A stretch of 64,000 bases of DNA from Blautia wexlerae DSM 19850 (GCF_025148125.1 NZ_CP102267.1:3668501-3732500); one strand, 5' to 3'. Positions 27,304 to 36,600 are shown, counted from the stretch's first letter. The notes: generated by a model not told the origin, from the letters alone. Numbers and translations: made by a program.

Positions 27304-27609
27304 CTTTTTTCCTCCTCGCATCCGAAAGTATATCTACGGCTGCCATCTTTTTACCTTCTTCAGACAACAGCGTATAATTATGCGTTTCGGTTGTATATTT
27401 TTGTTTTTAATTTTAACATACTTTCTATAAAATGCAAGGTAAAACTTGAATAACAGATATATTTTCCATATAATGTATAATACATAACTGTTCCGGGAAG
27501 GGCAAAATGTTTTTTTACATGAAGATCACAGAAAAACTTTCCCGGTAAAAGATTCGTAATTTTCACTTTTTCATAACATTTTTTCTATATGATACAAATG
27601 ATACAAGAA
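27304..27609. other. Spacer upstream of the amino acid ABC operon
   Basis: About 300 bp of AT-rich sequence that should hold the operon promoter on the minus strand. I see no long ORF with a ribosome site and no riboswitch pattern I recognise. Confidence 0.3.
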
Positions 27610-27658
27610 AGAATCCTGCTTACAGGATTCTCCGCCTGTGGCGGGTCGCTTCAGCGAC
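27610..27658. repeat. Three consecutive hairpins
   Basis: AGAATCCTG-CTTA-CAGGATTCT, CCGCC-TGT-GGCGG and GTCGC-TTCA-GCGAC follow one another with no spacer. A further GCGATCC..GCCCG at 27680-27692 can pair with CGGGTCGC. This is a compact, strongly structured intergenic element, unlike R1 or R2. Confidence 0.6.
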
Positions 27659-27698
27659 ACAATTCCATTCCACCGCAGTGCGATCCTGCCCGAAAGGC

Positions 27699-27748
27699 TT
27701 TGTTATGTTATAGGAACATTACAGAGTAATTTCCTATAACATAACAAA
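27699..27748. repeat. Perfect 18-bp palindrome upstream of dapF
   Basis: TTTGTTATGTTATAGGAA and its exact complement flank a loop that itself pairs (ATTAC-AGA-GTAAT) with one unpaired C. The hairpin therefore has about 23 pairs. It ends 55 bp before the dapF start. It has no adjacent T-run and AT-rich arms, so it is not a normal terminator; an operator, attenuator or mobile-element remnant are options. Confidence 0.7.
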
Positions 27749-27803
27749 TTTCATAAACAACAAGAGGTGTATAAATATTTAACCAAATAAGGAGGCTTTT
27801 CTG

Positions 27804-28655
27804 ATGAAATTTACAAAAATGCATGGTATTGGAAATGATTACGTATATGTAAACTGTTTTGAGGAAACTGTGGAAAATCCTTCCGCAGTAGCCAGATATG
27901 TCAGTGACCGTCACTTTGGTATCGGTTCCGACGGACTGATCCTGATCAAGCCATCCAAAATCGCAGACTGCGAGATGGATATGTATAATCTCGACGGTTC
28001 CCAGGGTGCCATGTGCGGAAACGGTATCCGCTGTGTTGCCAAATATGCCTATGACTACGGCATCGTAGACAAAGAACATATTTCTGTTGCTACAAAAAGC
28101 GGCATCAAATATCTGGATCTTACTGTAGAAAACGGAAAGGTATCCCAGGTTAAGGTAAATATGGGTTCTCCGATCCTGACCGCCAGACAGATTCCGGTAG
28201 TGTCAGAGAAGGAGGAAGTTATCAATGAACCTCTGGATGTAAACGGAAAAATCTATTACATAACCGCTGTTTCCATGGGAAATCCCCACGCTATTGTTTA
28301 TATGGATGATATTGACCATCTGGATATTGAAAAGATCGGCCCGGCTTTCGAGAATCATGTTGCATTTCCGGATCGTGTAAACACTGAATTTGTAGAAGTG
28401 ATCGATGAACATACTGTAAAAATGCGTGTATGGGAACGCGGTTCAGGCGAAACTCTTGCCTGCGGCACAGGTGCATGTGCGGTAGCAGTCGCTTCTGTTC
28501 TGAACGGACATGTAGACGGTGACAGTCCTGTCACTGTAAAACTTCTCGGCGGTGACCTGCAGATTTTCTGGAACAGACAGGAGAATCTTGTTTACATGAC
28601 AGGCCCGGCTGCCACAGTATTTGACGGTGAAATTGATGTAAGCTTTCTGAAATAA
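27804..28655 (+). CDS. dapF: Diaminopimelate epimerase
   Basis: Converts LL- to meso-diaminopimelate for lysine and peptidoglycan. The 283-residue protein has the two catalytic cysteines in [10 protein letters not shown] (near 72) and [12 protein letters not shown] (near 220), plus the N-terminal [19 protein letters not shown] precedes the ATG. It is a single gene between a palindromic leader and a terminator. Confidence 0.97.
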   Translation: MKFTKMHGIGNDYVYVNCFEETVENPSAVARYVSDRHFGIGSDGLILIKPSKIADCEMDMYNLDGSQGAMCGNGIRCVAKYAYDYGIVDKEHISVATKSGIKYLDLTVENGKVSQVKVNMGSPILTARQIPVVSEKEEVINEPLDVNGKIYYITAVSMGNPHAIVYMDDIDHLDIEKIGPAFENHVAFPDRVNTEFVEVIDEHTVKMRVWERGSGETLACGTGACAVAVASVLNGHVDGDSPVTVKLLGGDLQIFWNRQENLVYMTGPAATVFDGEIDVSFLK

Positions 28656-28727
28656 AAAACTGTCTGAAACTGCAGCAAATAACAGACAGCTTATCTGCTT
28701 CAGCTGCCGGTCACAATATTACGCAAC

Positions 28728-28774
28728 AAAAAACGGATACACACCATTCAGCTGTGGTTATGTATCCGTTTTTT
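28728..28774. terminator. Bidirectional terminator after dapF
   Basis: AAAAAACGGATAC pairs with GTATCCGTTTTTT; A and T runs on both flanks serve dapF and the convergent azlD. Confidence 0.85.
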
Positions 28775-28782
28775 ATCAACTT

Positions 28783-29100
28783 TTACACTGCAAATTCCAG
28801 TATTCTTTCCACAATAAATACCGCAGCACATGCGAATAACGCAACTGTAAGAAGACTTTTCTCCTTATATGCCGCGATCAGTGCCACAATAAATCCCACA
28901 GCAGCCGAGATCACACTGTCTGTGGCAAAAAGGATCGCCGGAAATGTCATGGCTGCCAGACATGCATAGGGAACATAGTACAGAAATGATCTGATAAACG
29001 GACTTGTGATCTCTTTTCTGGAAAGAGCAAGCGGGAGCATACGGATCAGATATGTAACTGCTGCCATTACCAGAATGTAAATATAAATATTATGACTCAT
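28783..29100 (-). CDS. azlD: AzlD-family branched-chain amino acid transport subunit
   Basis: A small membrane protein of 105 residues with about four helices (starting MSHNIYIYILVMAAVTYLIRMLPLAL). It is the obligate partner of AzlC in branched-chain amino acid export. The start at 29100 is preferred over 29124 because GAGGAGGG lies directly upstream. It overlaps the end of azlC. Confidence 0.85.
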   Translation of the reverse strand: MSHNIYIYILVMAAVTYLIRMLPLALSRKEITSPFIRSFLYYVPYACLAAMTFPAILFATDSVISAAVGFIVALIAAYKEKSLLTVALFACAAVFIVERILEFAV

Positions 29101-29815
29101 GAACACCCTCCTCCTCTTTCTCATCCTCTATCGGACAGAAGTATGCGGCAGCCCCTGCCACGATCAGTGTAGTAATAATGATCACAAAACCTGACGAAAC
29201 CTCCGACAGAAACGGAATCACTTTAAACAAAGTGCTGATCAGCATTGCTGCCACGACAACTGCCAGTACTGCCTTATTCTGCTTTGCCGGAGGAATAATA
29301 ATTGCAAGGAACATACCGTAAATAGCCACGCTGAGTGCACTCATCATAAAATCCGGAAGAAGATTTCCGGAAATTGCTCCTGCCAGGGTTCCAAGTACCC
29401 ATCCCGGGATTGCCACACACATGGCACCATAATTATAAAATGCGCTTACCTTTCCGGGCTGACTGGCACTAATCCCGAAAATCTCATCCGTCACACCAAA
29501 TGCTGCAATATAGCGGTGAACCAAAGATTCATCTCTTCTGAATTTCTGAGCAAGGGAAAATGACATCAGACAATATCTCAGATTAATGATCAGCTGTGTC
29601 AGTGCCATCTCCCAGTAAGAGCCGCTCATTACCATGATCTCAAGTCCTGCAAACTGCCCTGCTGAAGTCACGTTTGTCAATGAGATCAGCACAGCCTGCC
29701 AGATACTCAGTCCATCAGCAACTGCCATCATGCCAAATGTAAACGATACAGCAAAATATCCCAGTCCTATGGGAATACCATCCTTAACTCCTTTTCTGAA
29801 GCTTTCACTTCTCAT
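29090..29815 (-). CDS. azlC: AzlC-family branched-chain amino acid exporter subunit
   Basis: A 241-residue membrane protein starting MRSESFRKGVKDGIPIGLGYFAVSFTFG, with NLRYCLMSFSLAQKF near 80 and TDEIFGIS near 108, the usual AzlC landmarks. With the overlapping azlD it forms a two-gene operon predicted to export leucine-type amino acids or analogues. No Lrp-type regulator is adjacent. Confidence 0.9.
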   Translation of the reverse strand: MRSESFRKGVKDGIPIGLGYFAVSFTFGMMAVADGLSIWQAVLISLTNVTSAGQFAGLEIMVMSGSYWEMALTQLIINLRYCLMSFSLAQKFRRDESLVHRYIAAFGVTDEIFGISASQPGKVSAFYNYGAMCVAIPGWVLGTLAGAISGNLLPDFMMSALSVAIYGMFLAIIIPPAKQNKAVLAVVVAAMLISTLFKVIPFLSEVSSGFVIIITTLIVAGAAAYFCPIEDEKEEEGVHES

Positions 29816-29906
29816 GTTTCTCTCCTCCTGTTACCTTTTGTGATCCTTTGATAACTGTTTAACTCTTTCACAGCTACAACTTTCGTATTTACTGATACAC
29901 ACAGAT

Positions 29907-29938
29907 AACCCGGAGAACAGTATTCTGTCTCCGGGTTT
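29907..29938. terminator. Hairpin between SGNH and azlC genes
   Basis: AACCCGGAGA pairs with TCTCCGGGTT across an 11-nt loop. It sits between the end of the SGNH gene and azlC; the T-tract is weak. Confidence 0.6.
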
Positions 29939-29947
29939 CAGTCAGGA

Positions 29948-30952
29948 TTATCTGATCTGTTTTATTGCATATGCATAAATTCTCTTATAAGTCCTCATAG
30001 AATAATGAACACCATCATCTGTATAACCGCGAAATTCACAGCGAGTCGTATAACCACATCTCATCAGATAAGAATAACTGTTGATCCATGTAAAATTCCC
30101 GTTCAGTCTCTGTCTGAGTCTGTTATTAAATCCGCGGATCTCAGACTCCTTCCGCGTGGATTTCATTGCCGTATTACATGGATTCACAGACATATAAAAT
30201 AATTCACAGTTCCTGGCAGTCAGCTTTCTGGATAATCCATTCATATAAGAAGCATAGTCTGACGCAACAGAATCATAACTGATGGACTCCCTGTTTTTGT
30301 GGATCAGGTCATTTACTCCCAGATTGAAAATAACTGCCACCGGCTTCGCATTATCATCCATCCCGCTTATTTCATTCAGCAGTTCCTTTTCTCCGTATTT
30401 TTTCATCCAGTCAAGCCCTTCTCCTGTCTTGCATACAAATCCAACTTTCTTTAAACTGTCAGAACTGCATTGCTGCTTCAGAGTACTGCGAAGCATTGCT
30501 GTGCGGGAATCTCCCACAAAAATAATCTTATCATATTTCTCCACACTGTCCGCAAGACCGCCTGCATAAATATCCGGTTCCTGATTCCATTTATACTTCA
30601 CCGGATAAAGATGAATATTTTTCGTAACCTGAATTTTCTGATATGCCTGATACATTGGATTACAGGTCTGTCCGGGAACTGTTGACCATCCCAGAAATGT
30701 ATATCCCCTCTTATTCACTTCCACAGGAAGAATCACAGAACCACCGCTTTTCACTTTCTTTTTTGTGATTTCTCCTGAAGTCTCTATTGTAACTGTTTTC
30801 GTGGATGTTTTTTTCTTTTGCACTGTTGAATTCTTAGCAGTCTGCATTATTGCCGCCTGTGCTGCAGACGGGGGTGCTGCACATATTAATACACACGCCA
30901 GAAAAAATAATAACATTCTTCTTACACACATCTGTCTCTTCTGTTTTCTCAT
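29948..30952 (-). CDS. Secreted SGNH/GDSL hydrolase with an InlB B-type repeat
   Basis: 334 residues: signal peptide 1-34, a Lys/Thr-rich linker, a Listeria-Bacteroides repeat domain (about 65-115, containing GYTFLGWSTVPG), then an SGNH hydrolase domain. The catalytic blocks are IIFVGDSRTA (Ser, near 145), FNLGVNDL (Asn, near 210) and DDGVHYSM (Asp and His, near 312). Such proteins deacylate glycans or lipids outside the cell; the substrate is unknown. There is no sorting signal, so it may be released or held by the repeat domain. Confidence 0.82.
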   Translation of the reverse strand: MRKQKRQMCVRRMLLFFLACVLICAAPPSAAQAAIMQTAKNSTVQKKKTSTKTVTIETSGEITKKKVKSGGSVILPVEVNKRGYTFLGWSTVPGQTCNPMYQAYQKIQVTKNIHLYPVKYKWNQEPDIYAGGLADSVEKYDKIIFVGDSRTAMLRSTLKQQCSSDSLKKVGFVCKTGEGLDWMKKYGEKELLNEISGMDDNAKPVAVIFNLGVNDLIHKNRESISYDSVASDYASYMNGLSRKLTARNCELFYMSVNPCNTAMKSTRKESEIRGFNNRLRQRLNGNFTWINSYSYLMRCGYTTRCEFRGYTDDGVHYSMRTYKRIYAYAIKQIR

Positions 30953-31099
30953 TATTGCCTTCTTTTATGATTTCATATATTATCTGTTATTTTTACCGGT
31001 ACTTACAGCAATTTCTCTGTCTTTTCTCTTCACCATACTGCTTCCCAGTCAATTTGACCAAACAGTTGTATTTCAGTTTACATCATCTGATAGAAACAG

Positions 31100-31522
31100 T
31101 CAACAGTCTTCGCCACTGCCTTTACATTCTTTACAGACTCCATACAAAATAGAATTCTTACACTGCAGGGTAAATCCATGACTTTCTTCAATATGATGAG
31201 AAATTTCTTCCATAAAATGACATTCCAGATGAATGATCTTTCCACATTTTACACACTTCAGGTGCAGATGCTGTTCACATCCCCGTCCCGGTTCTACATA
31301 CTGATAAGCAGCCTGGCAACCTTTCTCTGCAACATATTTGATCACAGTTCCATCCTTTGCAAGCTTGTCCAGATAGCGGTAAATGGTTGTGATATTTACC
31401 TCACTGTCATGTTTCTTCAGATACTCATCCACATCAGCAGCTGTAACCGTATGGTCATTACTGTTTTTCAAATATTCAAGTATTTTTCTGCGGCTTGCTG
31501 TCGCATAACTGCTTCCTGCCAT
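31100..31522 (-). CDS. Fur-family metal-responsive repressor
   Basis: A 140-residue Fur-type protein: N-terminal winged helix (VTAADVDEYLKKH, VNITTIYRYLDKLAKDG) and a C-terminal metal domain with HLHLKCVKCGKIIHLEC and CKECKG, the two CxxC structural zinc pairs. It could be Zur, Fur or MntR-like in specificity; sequence alone does not decide. It lies 54 bp downstream of a metal permease gene and is probably cotranscribed with it behind the iterated operator at 32447-32508. Confidence 0.88.
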   Translation of the reverse strand: MAGSSYATASRRKILEYLKNSNDHTVTAADVDEYLKKHDSEVNITTIYRYLDKLAKDGTVIKYVAEKGCQAAYQYVEPGRGCEQHLHLKCVKCGKIIHLECHFMEEISHHIEESHGFTLQCKNSILYGVCKECKGSGEDC

Positions 31523-31576
31523 AATTTTATCATTCCTCCTAAAATCAGCTTCTTCTGACAGAGCAGACTCGGTTGA

Positions 31577-32431
31577 TCAGAAAACAATTCCTGCAAATTC
31601 AATAATAATTCCCCAGAATACACCAAGTCCATAAAGTACTCCCACAATTTTCAGATTCTGAACCCTGTCTCTGTTCAAACGAAACAGAATCAGAAGCCCA
31701 ACTCCTGCATTTACAAGAAGTCCCGCCATCATCGCCCCGGCTCCGATAATATGATCCAGATATAACTGGGTGATCACTACAGAAGAAGCGCAGTTGGGAA
31801 TCAGTCCCACTAAAGCTGCGATCAGTTCACCTGCAATCGGTGTTCCTGTAAAAAGTCCTGCCAGTGTCTCTTCTCCGACTAATCCAATGATAATATTTAA
31901 AACAAGAGAAATCAAGAAAATGTACACAAAAACTTTTAATGTGTGAAATGCTGCTGAAGAAATAACTCCATGTTCACAATGGCAGCGTTCTTCTTCACAG
32001 ATTTCATGAATATCCACATCAGGTTCCTGTTTCTTCAGAATATGTGTGTAAACATACTCCAGCACCAGGCCGGAAAGTATTCCGATCACCGCTTTGCAGG
32101 TCAGGATTTTCACAATTGTAACTACAGGAACTGCATTGGAGATCATGATCGGAAACATTTCATCTGAAGTAGACAGATACACCGCGATCAAAGTTCCCAC
32201 TGTGATCACACGTCCGGCAAAAAGGCTGGATGCCGCTGCCGAAAATCCACACTGTGGAATCACTCCCAGAAGTCCACCCCATACCGGTCCGAATTTTCCG
32301 GCTGTACGGATTCTCTTTCGTGCTGCCGCACCTGTCTTATGCTCCAGCCATTCCATAAACAGATAAGTAAGAAAAAGAAAGGGTAGCAGCTTGATGCTGT
32401 CTATTACTGAATCTAATATAATCTCTGACAT
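31577..32431 (-). CDS. Putative heavy-metal/manganese permease (ArsP_2-like)
   Basis: 284 residues, about eight to ten helices. Two internally similar segments, GVIPQCGFSAAASSLFAGR and GLIPNCASSVVITQLYLDH, suggest an inverted-repeat transporter. A cytosolic loop near 150-160 with EERCHCEHG could bind metal. It matches proteins annotated as putative manganese transporter or 10-TM metal exporter; direction and metal are not proven. Start at 32431 with AAGGAG upstream; 13 further in-frame residues from 32470 overlap the operator and are unlikely. Operon with the Fur-type gene. Confidence 0.75.
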   Translation of the reverse strand: MSEIILDSVIDSIKLLPFLFLTYLFMEWLEHKTGAAARKRIRTAGKFGPVWGGLLGVIPQCGFSAAASSLFAGRVITVGTLIAVYLSTSDEMFPIMISNAVPVVTIVKILTCKAVIGILSGLVLEYVYTHILKKQEPDVDIHEICEEERCHCEHGVISSAAFHTLKVFVYIFLISLVLNIIIGLVGEETLAGLFTGTPIAGELIAALVGLIPNCASSVVITQLYLDHIIGAGAMMAGLLVNAGVGLLILFRLNRDRVQNLKIVGVLYGLGVFWGIIIEFAGIVF

Positions 32432-32446
32432 ATAGTTCTCCTTATA

Positions 32447-32508
32447 TTTGCACTTTATTTGTATTTGCAACTTATTTACATTTGCAACTTATTTGCATTT
32501 CTGTATTA
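32447..32508. promoter_or_regulatory. 17-bp iterated operator before the permease/Fur operon
   Basis: Three head-to-tail 17-bp units (32458-32474, 32475-32491, 32492-32508) share TTTRYATTTGCAACTTA with small changes. A shortened fourth unit (TTTGCACTTTA) is at 32447-32457. The array runs from the -10 box to the ribosome site. Placement and AT-rich half sites fit cooperative repressor binding, most simply by the Fur-type protein of the same operon. Confidence 0.6.
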
Positions 32509-32532
32509 TATAGTATTTTTATAATTTGTCAA
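32505..32532 (-). promoter_or_regulatory. Consensus promoter of the permease/Fur operon
   Basis: On the minus strand TTGACA (32532-32527) and TATAAT (32510-32505), spacer 16 bp. The -10 box overlaps the third 17-bp iteron. Confidence 0.75.
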
Positions 32533-32569
32533 GTCTGTAAACCATACAATTGAAACATTCCAAAAAAGA

Positions 32570-32713
32570 CGTTACTGTTCACTCCGTTCACAGTAACGTA
32601 GCCAAAATTCATTCCAGATTGCCTGCGGCAATGGAATTTTGGCTTGTATGTCTCGGGATTTTGGCATATTCATGCCAAAACACCTCGCGGGATAACGGTG
32701 TGTAAACAATAAC
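32570..32713. repeat. R1 dispersed repeat, second long copy (144 bp)
   Basis: Nearly identical in sequence and orientation to 15058-15202 over its whole length, including all nested hairpins. Differences are mainly in the right terminal arm (GTGTAAACAATAAC instead of GTGAACAGTAAC). It lies between the permease promoter and the metY terminator. Confidence 0.8.
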
Positions 32714-32763
32714 AAAAAGACCATCTTGCAGATATGGGGGAAATTCCGGAAGATGGTCTTTTT
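32714..32763. terminator. Terminator after metY
   Basis: AAAAAGACCATCTT pairs with AAGATGGTCTTTTT; on the minus strand it follows the metY stop. It abuts the right end of the R1 repeat. Confidence 0.75.
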
Positions 32764-32807
32764 ATTCATGTTTTATTTATACAATATATAAGGATGTTAT
32801 ATCTGTA

Positions 32808-34121
32808 TTATTCAGCAACTGCCTTAAATGCTTCATCAAGATCCTGAATGATATCGTCAATATTCTCTGTACCAATGGAAAGACGAATTGTATTTGGTTT
32901 GATACCCTGATCGAGAAGTTCTTCTTCTGTGCACTGGCTGTGTGTTGTTGTAGCCGGATGGATAACAAGAGATTTAACATCAGCTACATTGGCAAGCAAT
33001 GAGAACAGTTCCAGATTATCAATGAAGTCCTTTGCCTTCTGCGCATCACCTTTAATCTCAAATGTAAAGATGGAACCGCCGCCATTCGGGAAGTATTTCT
33101 TATAAAGCTCCTGCTGAACCGGATCTGTGGATACAGACGGATGATGAACTTTCTCTACCTGCGGATGGTTATTTAAGTACTGAACAACTTTCAGTGCATT
33201 CTCTACATGGCGTTCAACACGAAGTGACAGTGTTTCAAGTCCCTGAAGGAAAATGAATGAGCTTACCGGAGAGATGGTTGCACCTGTATCACGAAGAAGA
33301 ATTGCACGAATCTTTGTAACAAATGCTGCCGGTCCGCATGCCTTTGTAAAGCTTACGCCATGATAGCTTGGGTTCGGCTCTGTCAGAGATGCGAATTTAC
33401 CTGATGCTTCCCAGTCAAATTTACCACTCTCAACGATCACACCTCCGATTGTTGTACCATGTCCACCGATGAATTTAGTTGCAGAATGAACAACGATATC
33501 TGCACCATATTCGATTGGTCTTACAAGGTAAGGTGTTGCAAATGTGTTATCCACTACAAGCGGAATCTTATGTGCATGAGCAATCTTTGCGATAGCTTCA
33601 ATATCAACTACATCAGAGTTCGGGTTTCCAAGAGTCTCGATGTAAACAGCTTTTGTGTTATCCTGAATTGCGTTCTCTACTTCTTCAAGATCAAATACAT
33701 CAACGAATGTTGTTGTGATTCCATAAGCCGGAAGTGTATGCTCCAGAAGGTTTGTTGTTCCACCGTAAATATTCTTGGCTGCTACAATGTGGTCACCCTG
33801 CTGTGCAAGATTCTCAATTGTATATGTGATTGCTGCTGCACCGGATGCTACTGCAAGTGCCGCAGAACCGCCTTCAAGCGCTGCGATTCTTTTCTCGAAT
33901 ACATCTTCAGTCGGGTTTGTAAGACGTCCATAAATATTACCTGCATCTGCAAGTCCGAAACGTGCAGCTGCATGATCGCAGTTTCTGAATACATAAGAAG
34001 ATGTCTGATAGATTGGTACTGCTCTTGCATCTGTAACCGGATCCGGACTCTCCTGTCCTACGTGAAGCTGTAATGTTTCAAATTTGAAATGTCTGTCTTT
34101 TCTTTCGATTTTTTTGCTCAT
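32808..34121 (-). CDS. metY: O-acetylhomoserine aminocarboxypropyltransferase (sulfhydrylase)
   Basis: A PLP enzyme that makes homocysteine from O-acetylhomoserine and sulfide. The 437-residue protein shows YGRLTNPT near 64, the PLP aspartate segment [11 protein letters not shown] near 188 and the Schiff-base lysine in [14 protein letters not shown] near 213. Length and C-terminal [12 protein letters not shown] are typical. It is monocistronic, with its own promoter carrying an ACTAGGAAT element shared with the Rrf2 gene at 36677. Confidence 0.95.
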   Translation of the reverse strand: MSKKIERKDRHFKFETLQLHVGQESPDPVTDARAVPIYQTSSYVFRNCDHAAARFGLADAGNIYGRLTNPTEDVFEKRIAALEGGSAALAVASGAAAITYTIENLAQQGDHIVAAKNIYGGTTNLLEHTLPAYGITTTFVDVFDLEEVENAIQDNTKAVYIETLGNPNSDVVDIEAIAKIAHAHKIPLVVDNTFATPYLVRPIEYGADIVVHSATKFIGGHGTTIGGVIVESGKFDWEASGKFASLTEPNPSYHGVSFTKACGPAAFVTKIRAILLRDTGATISPVSSFIFLQGLETLSLRVERHVENALKVVQYLNNHPQVEKVHHPSVSTDPVQQELYKKYFPNGGGSIFTFEIKGDAQKAKDFIDNLELFSLLANVADVKSLVIHPATTTHSQCTEEELLDQGIKPNTIRLSIGTENIDDIIQDLDEAFKAVAE

Positions 34122-34259
34122 GTGTATATCCTCATCTTTCTCTGATTTATAATAATCTTTTTCTCTGCAAAACTGATTCCGGCTCTTAAGCCCCTTATCT
34201 GCAAGTCATTTTTGTTTCTATGCTTTTCATATCTGTTTGATATGATTTAGCATGGTTGT

Positions 34260-34288
34260 ATATTACCATTTAATTCCTAGTACGTCAA
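34260..34288 (-). promoter_or_regulatory. metY promoter with embedded ACTAGGAAT element
   Basis: On the minus strand TTGACG (34288-34283), 17-bp spacer, TAATAT (34265-34260). The 9-mer ACTAGGAAT (34281-34273) lies inside the spacer, exactly as in the Rrf2 promoter at 37162-37191. It is a candidate binding site for that regulator. Confidence 0.55.
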
Positions 34289-34390
34289 TAGGAAATTTTC
34301 TATAGCGTTTAATAGCTAATAACTATAACGTTTCCAAAAAGCAGTGCAGATAAGACAGTCCGACAAAATGCGAAAGACAAGGAAAATCTG

Positions 34391-35473
34391 TCATTTAATA
34401 CAATTTTCAATCACGCCGCCGCCTACAACGATATCTCCATCATATAACACAACTGCCTGCCCTCTGGTGATAGCTCTCTGTGGTTTATCAAAACGCACGT
34501 GCAGCACTCCATCTTCCGTCTGCCATGCTACGGCCTCCTGCTCCGGATGACGGTAACGGATCTTTGCTTTCAGTCTCATTGGCTCCTTCAGAGATTCACA
34601 GGAAATCAGATTGACCTTTGTTGCAGTCAGTTCCGAATGGAAAAGATCCTCATTATTTCCCAGAACCACCTGATTGGTCTTTGGAGAAATATCACACACA
34701 TACAGTCTGGATGCTGCCGGAATACCAAGTCCTCTTCTCTGGCCAAGTGTATAGTGGATGATTCCTTTATGTTTACCAAGAATGTTTCCTTCTGTATCTA
34801 CAAAATCGCCCGGGATTGATTTACGTCCTGTGTACTGTTCAATAAACTTTGCATAATCACCGTCCGGTACGAAACAGATATCCTGGCTATCATGCTTTCT
34901 GGCATTAACAAAGCCATGCTTCTCTGCGATCTCACGCACTTCCGTTTTGCGAAGCCCGCCAAGAGGCAGGGAAATATGCGCAAGTTGCTCCTGTGTCAGC
35001 ATATAAAGCACATAACTCTGATCCTTCGTATCATCCACAGCTTTCTTTAATAAGTAACGGTTCTTCTCCTCATCATATTCCACACGTGCATAATGTCCGG
35101 TTACAATATAATCATACTCCAGTTCACGCATTCTCTGAAACATCTTGTCAAATTTCAGATAACGATTGCAGTCAATGCAGGGATTTGGCGTGGCTCCATG
35201 CTCATAGGCATCCACAAAGCGGTCCATAACATCCTCTTTAAACCTCTCGGAAAAGTTAAAAACATAGTACCTGATCCCCATTCTGTAGCAGACATTTCTG
35301 GCATCCTCCACATCATCCAGAGAACAGCAGGTTTTCTCTCTCTTTACTCCTATGTCCTCATTGTGAAATAATTTCATGGTAGCACCGATACATTCATCAC
35401 CGGTTTCCTTTGTAAGCAGAGCTGCCACAGAGCTGTCCACTCCGCCGCTCATTGCGATAATTGCTTTTCTCAT
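34391..35473 (-). CDS. mnmA: tRNA-specific 2-thiouridylase
   Basis: Thiolates U34 of Glu, Lys and Gln tRNAs, using sulfur relayed from a cysteine desulfurase. The PP-loop AMSGGVDSS is near residue 7. The catalytic cysteines lie in NPCIDCNRYLKF near 100 and in HDSQDICFVPDGDY near 195. I start at 35473; 29 further in-frame residues upstream (to 35560) are low-complexity leader sequence. 360 residues, full length. No desulfurase gene is adjacent; neighbours cysK and metY also use sulfide. Confidence 0.94.
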   Translation of the reverse strand: MRKAIIAMSGGVDSSVAALLTKETGDECIGATMKLFHNEDIGVKREKTCCSLDDVEDARNVCYRMGIRYYVFNFSERFKEDVMDRFVDAYEHGATPNPCIDCNRYLKFDKMFQRMRELEYDYIVTGHYARVEYDEEKNRYLLKKAVDDTKDQSYVLYMLTQEQLAHISLPLGGLRKTEVREIAEKHGFVNARKHDSQDICFVPDGDYAKFIEQYTGRKSIPGDFVDTEGNILGKHKGIIHYTLGQRRGLGIPAASRLYVCDISPKTNQVVLGNNEDLFHSELTATKVNLISCESLKEPMRLKAKIRYRHPEQEAVAWQTEDGVLHVRFDKPQRAITRGQAVVLYDGDIVVGGGVIENCIK

Positions 35474-35624
35474 TTTTATTCCATCCTGTTCTGTGATCCG
35501 ATTACACGGAATATTATTGTTTATGATAATTTTATTTATGTTATGATAGCTGTTCTGCAAAATACTGAACAGTTACATAAAAATCATTTGTACAGCATAT
35601 CTATTCTAACACATTTATGTAAAA

Positions 35625-35653
35625 TAAAAAAAGCCCTAAAAAGGGCTTTTTTA
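35625..35653. terminator. Terminator after cysK
   Basis: AAAAAAGCCC pairs with GGGCTTTTTT across a 6-nt A-rich loop, immediately after the cysK stop on the minus strand. Confidence 0.8.
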
Positions 35654-35655
35654 TT

Positions 35656-36585
35656 TTACACAAATAATGGAGTAGAATAGTAACGGTCACCGGAATCCGG
35701 AAGAAGAGCTACGATTGTTTTTCCTTTATTCTCCGGTCTCTTGGCCAGCCGGATTGCCGCATAGAGAGCCGCACCGGAAGAAATACCAACAAGAATTCCC
35801 TCATGTTTGGCGATCAGCTTGCCAACTGTAAAAGCATCCTCATTCTCAACCGGAAAAACCTCATCATAAACCTCTGTATTTAATGCCTTCGGAACAAATC
35901 CCGCACCGATTCCCTGAATCTTATGCGGACCGCTCTTTCCCTGAGAAAGTACAGGGGAAGTTGCAGGCTCTACTGCCACTACTTTCACGTCAGGATTCTG
36001 GGATTTCAGATATTCACCAACACCGGTGATCGTTCCGCCTGTACCAACACCTGCCACAAAAACATCTACCTGTCCGTCTGTGTCTCTCCAGATTTCCGGA
36101 CCTGTGGTCTTTTTGTGGATCGCAGGATTTGCAGGGTTATCAAACTGTCCCGGAATAAAACTGTTCTCATATTCCTTCGCAAGTTCGTTTGCTTTGGCGA
36201 TTGCGCCATTCATACCTTTTGTTCCATCTGTCAATACGATTTCTGCACCGTATGCTTTCAGAATATTCCTTCTCTCAACACTCATTGTCTCAGGCATCGT
36301 AAGTATCACTCTATATCCTTTGATTGCAGCAAGAGAAGCAAGACCGATTCCGGTGTTACCTGATGTAGGCTCGATGATCACTGCGCCAGGCTTTAGAACG
36401 CCTCTCTCTTCAGCGTCTTCGATCATACTCAGGGCGATACGGTCTTTGGCACTTCCTGCCGGGTTAAAATACTCAAGCTTCACAAGTATTCTCGCTTCCA
36501 GCCCAAGCTCTTTTTCAAGATTTCCAACCTCAAGGAGAGGAGTATTTCCAACCAGTTCCGCTGCATTTTTATAGATTTTTGCCAT
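35656..36585 (-). CDS. cysK: Cysteine synthase A
   Basis: Makes cysteine from O-acetylserine and sulfide. The 309-residue PLP protein has the Schiff-base lysine in FNPAGSAKDRIAL near 46 and the substrate loop EPTSGNTGIGLA near 72. GVGTGGTITGVG binds the PLP phosphate near 178, and GISSGAALYA is near 265. It has its own promoter just downstream of the Rrf2 gene and a palindrome between promoter and ribosome site. Confidence 0.96.
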   Translation of the reverse strand: MAKIYKNAAELVGNTPLLEVGNLEKELGLEARILVKLEYFNPAGSAKDRIALSMIEDAEERGVLKPGAVIIEPTSGNTGIGLASLAAIKGYRVILTMPETMSVERRNILKAYGAEIVLTDGTKGMNGAIAKANELAKEYENSFIPGQFDNPANPAIHKKTTGPEIWRDTDGQVDVFVAGVGTGGTITGVGEYLKSQNPDVKVVAVEPATSPVLSQGKSGPHKIQGIGAGFVPKALNTEVYDEVFPVENEDAFTVGKLIAKHEGILVGISSGAALYAAIRLAKRPENKGKTIVALLPDSGDRYYSTPLFV

Positions 36586-36600
36586 GAGTTCGTCCTCCTT

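Noticed and set aside
32447..32508. CRISPR-like array
   Set aside because: Units are contiguous 17-mers without spacers, and they sit in a promoter next to a Fur-type operon.
33459..34073. 204-codon open frame opposite metY, very rich in Cys
   Set aside because: Antisense shadow of metY; the cysteine richness arises from reading the complement of common codons.
34122..34390. Possible SAM or T-box leader upstream of metY
   Set aside because: I compared the 270-bp spacer with S-box and T-box conserved elements and found none; promoter elements alone explain it.
36026..36574. 182-codon open frame opposite cysK
   Set aside because: Antisense shadow; no ribosome site and no recognisable domain.
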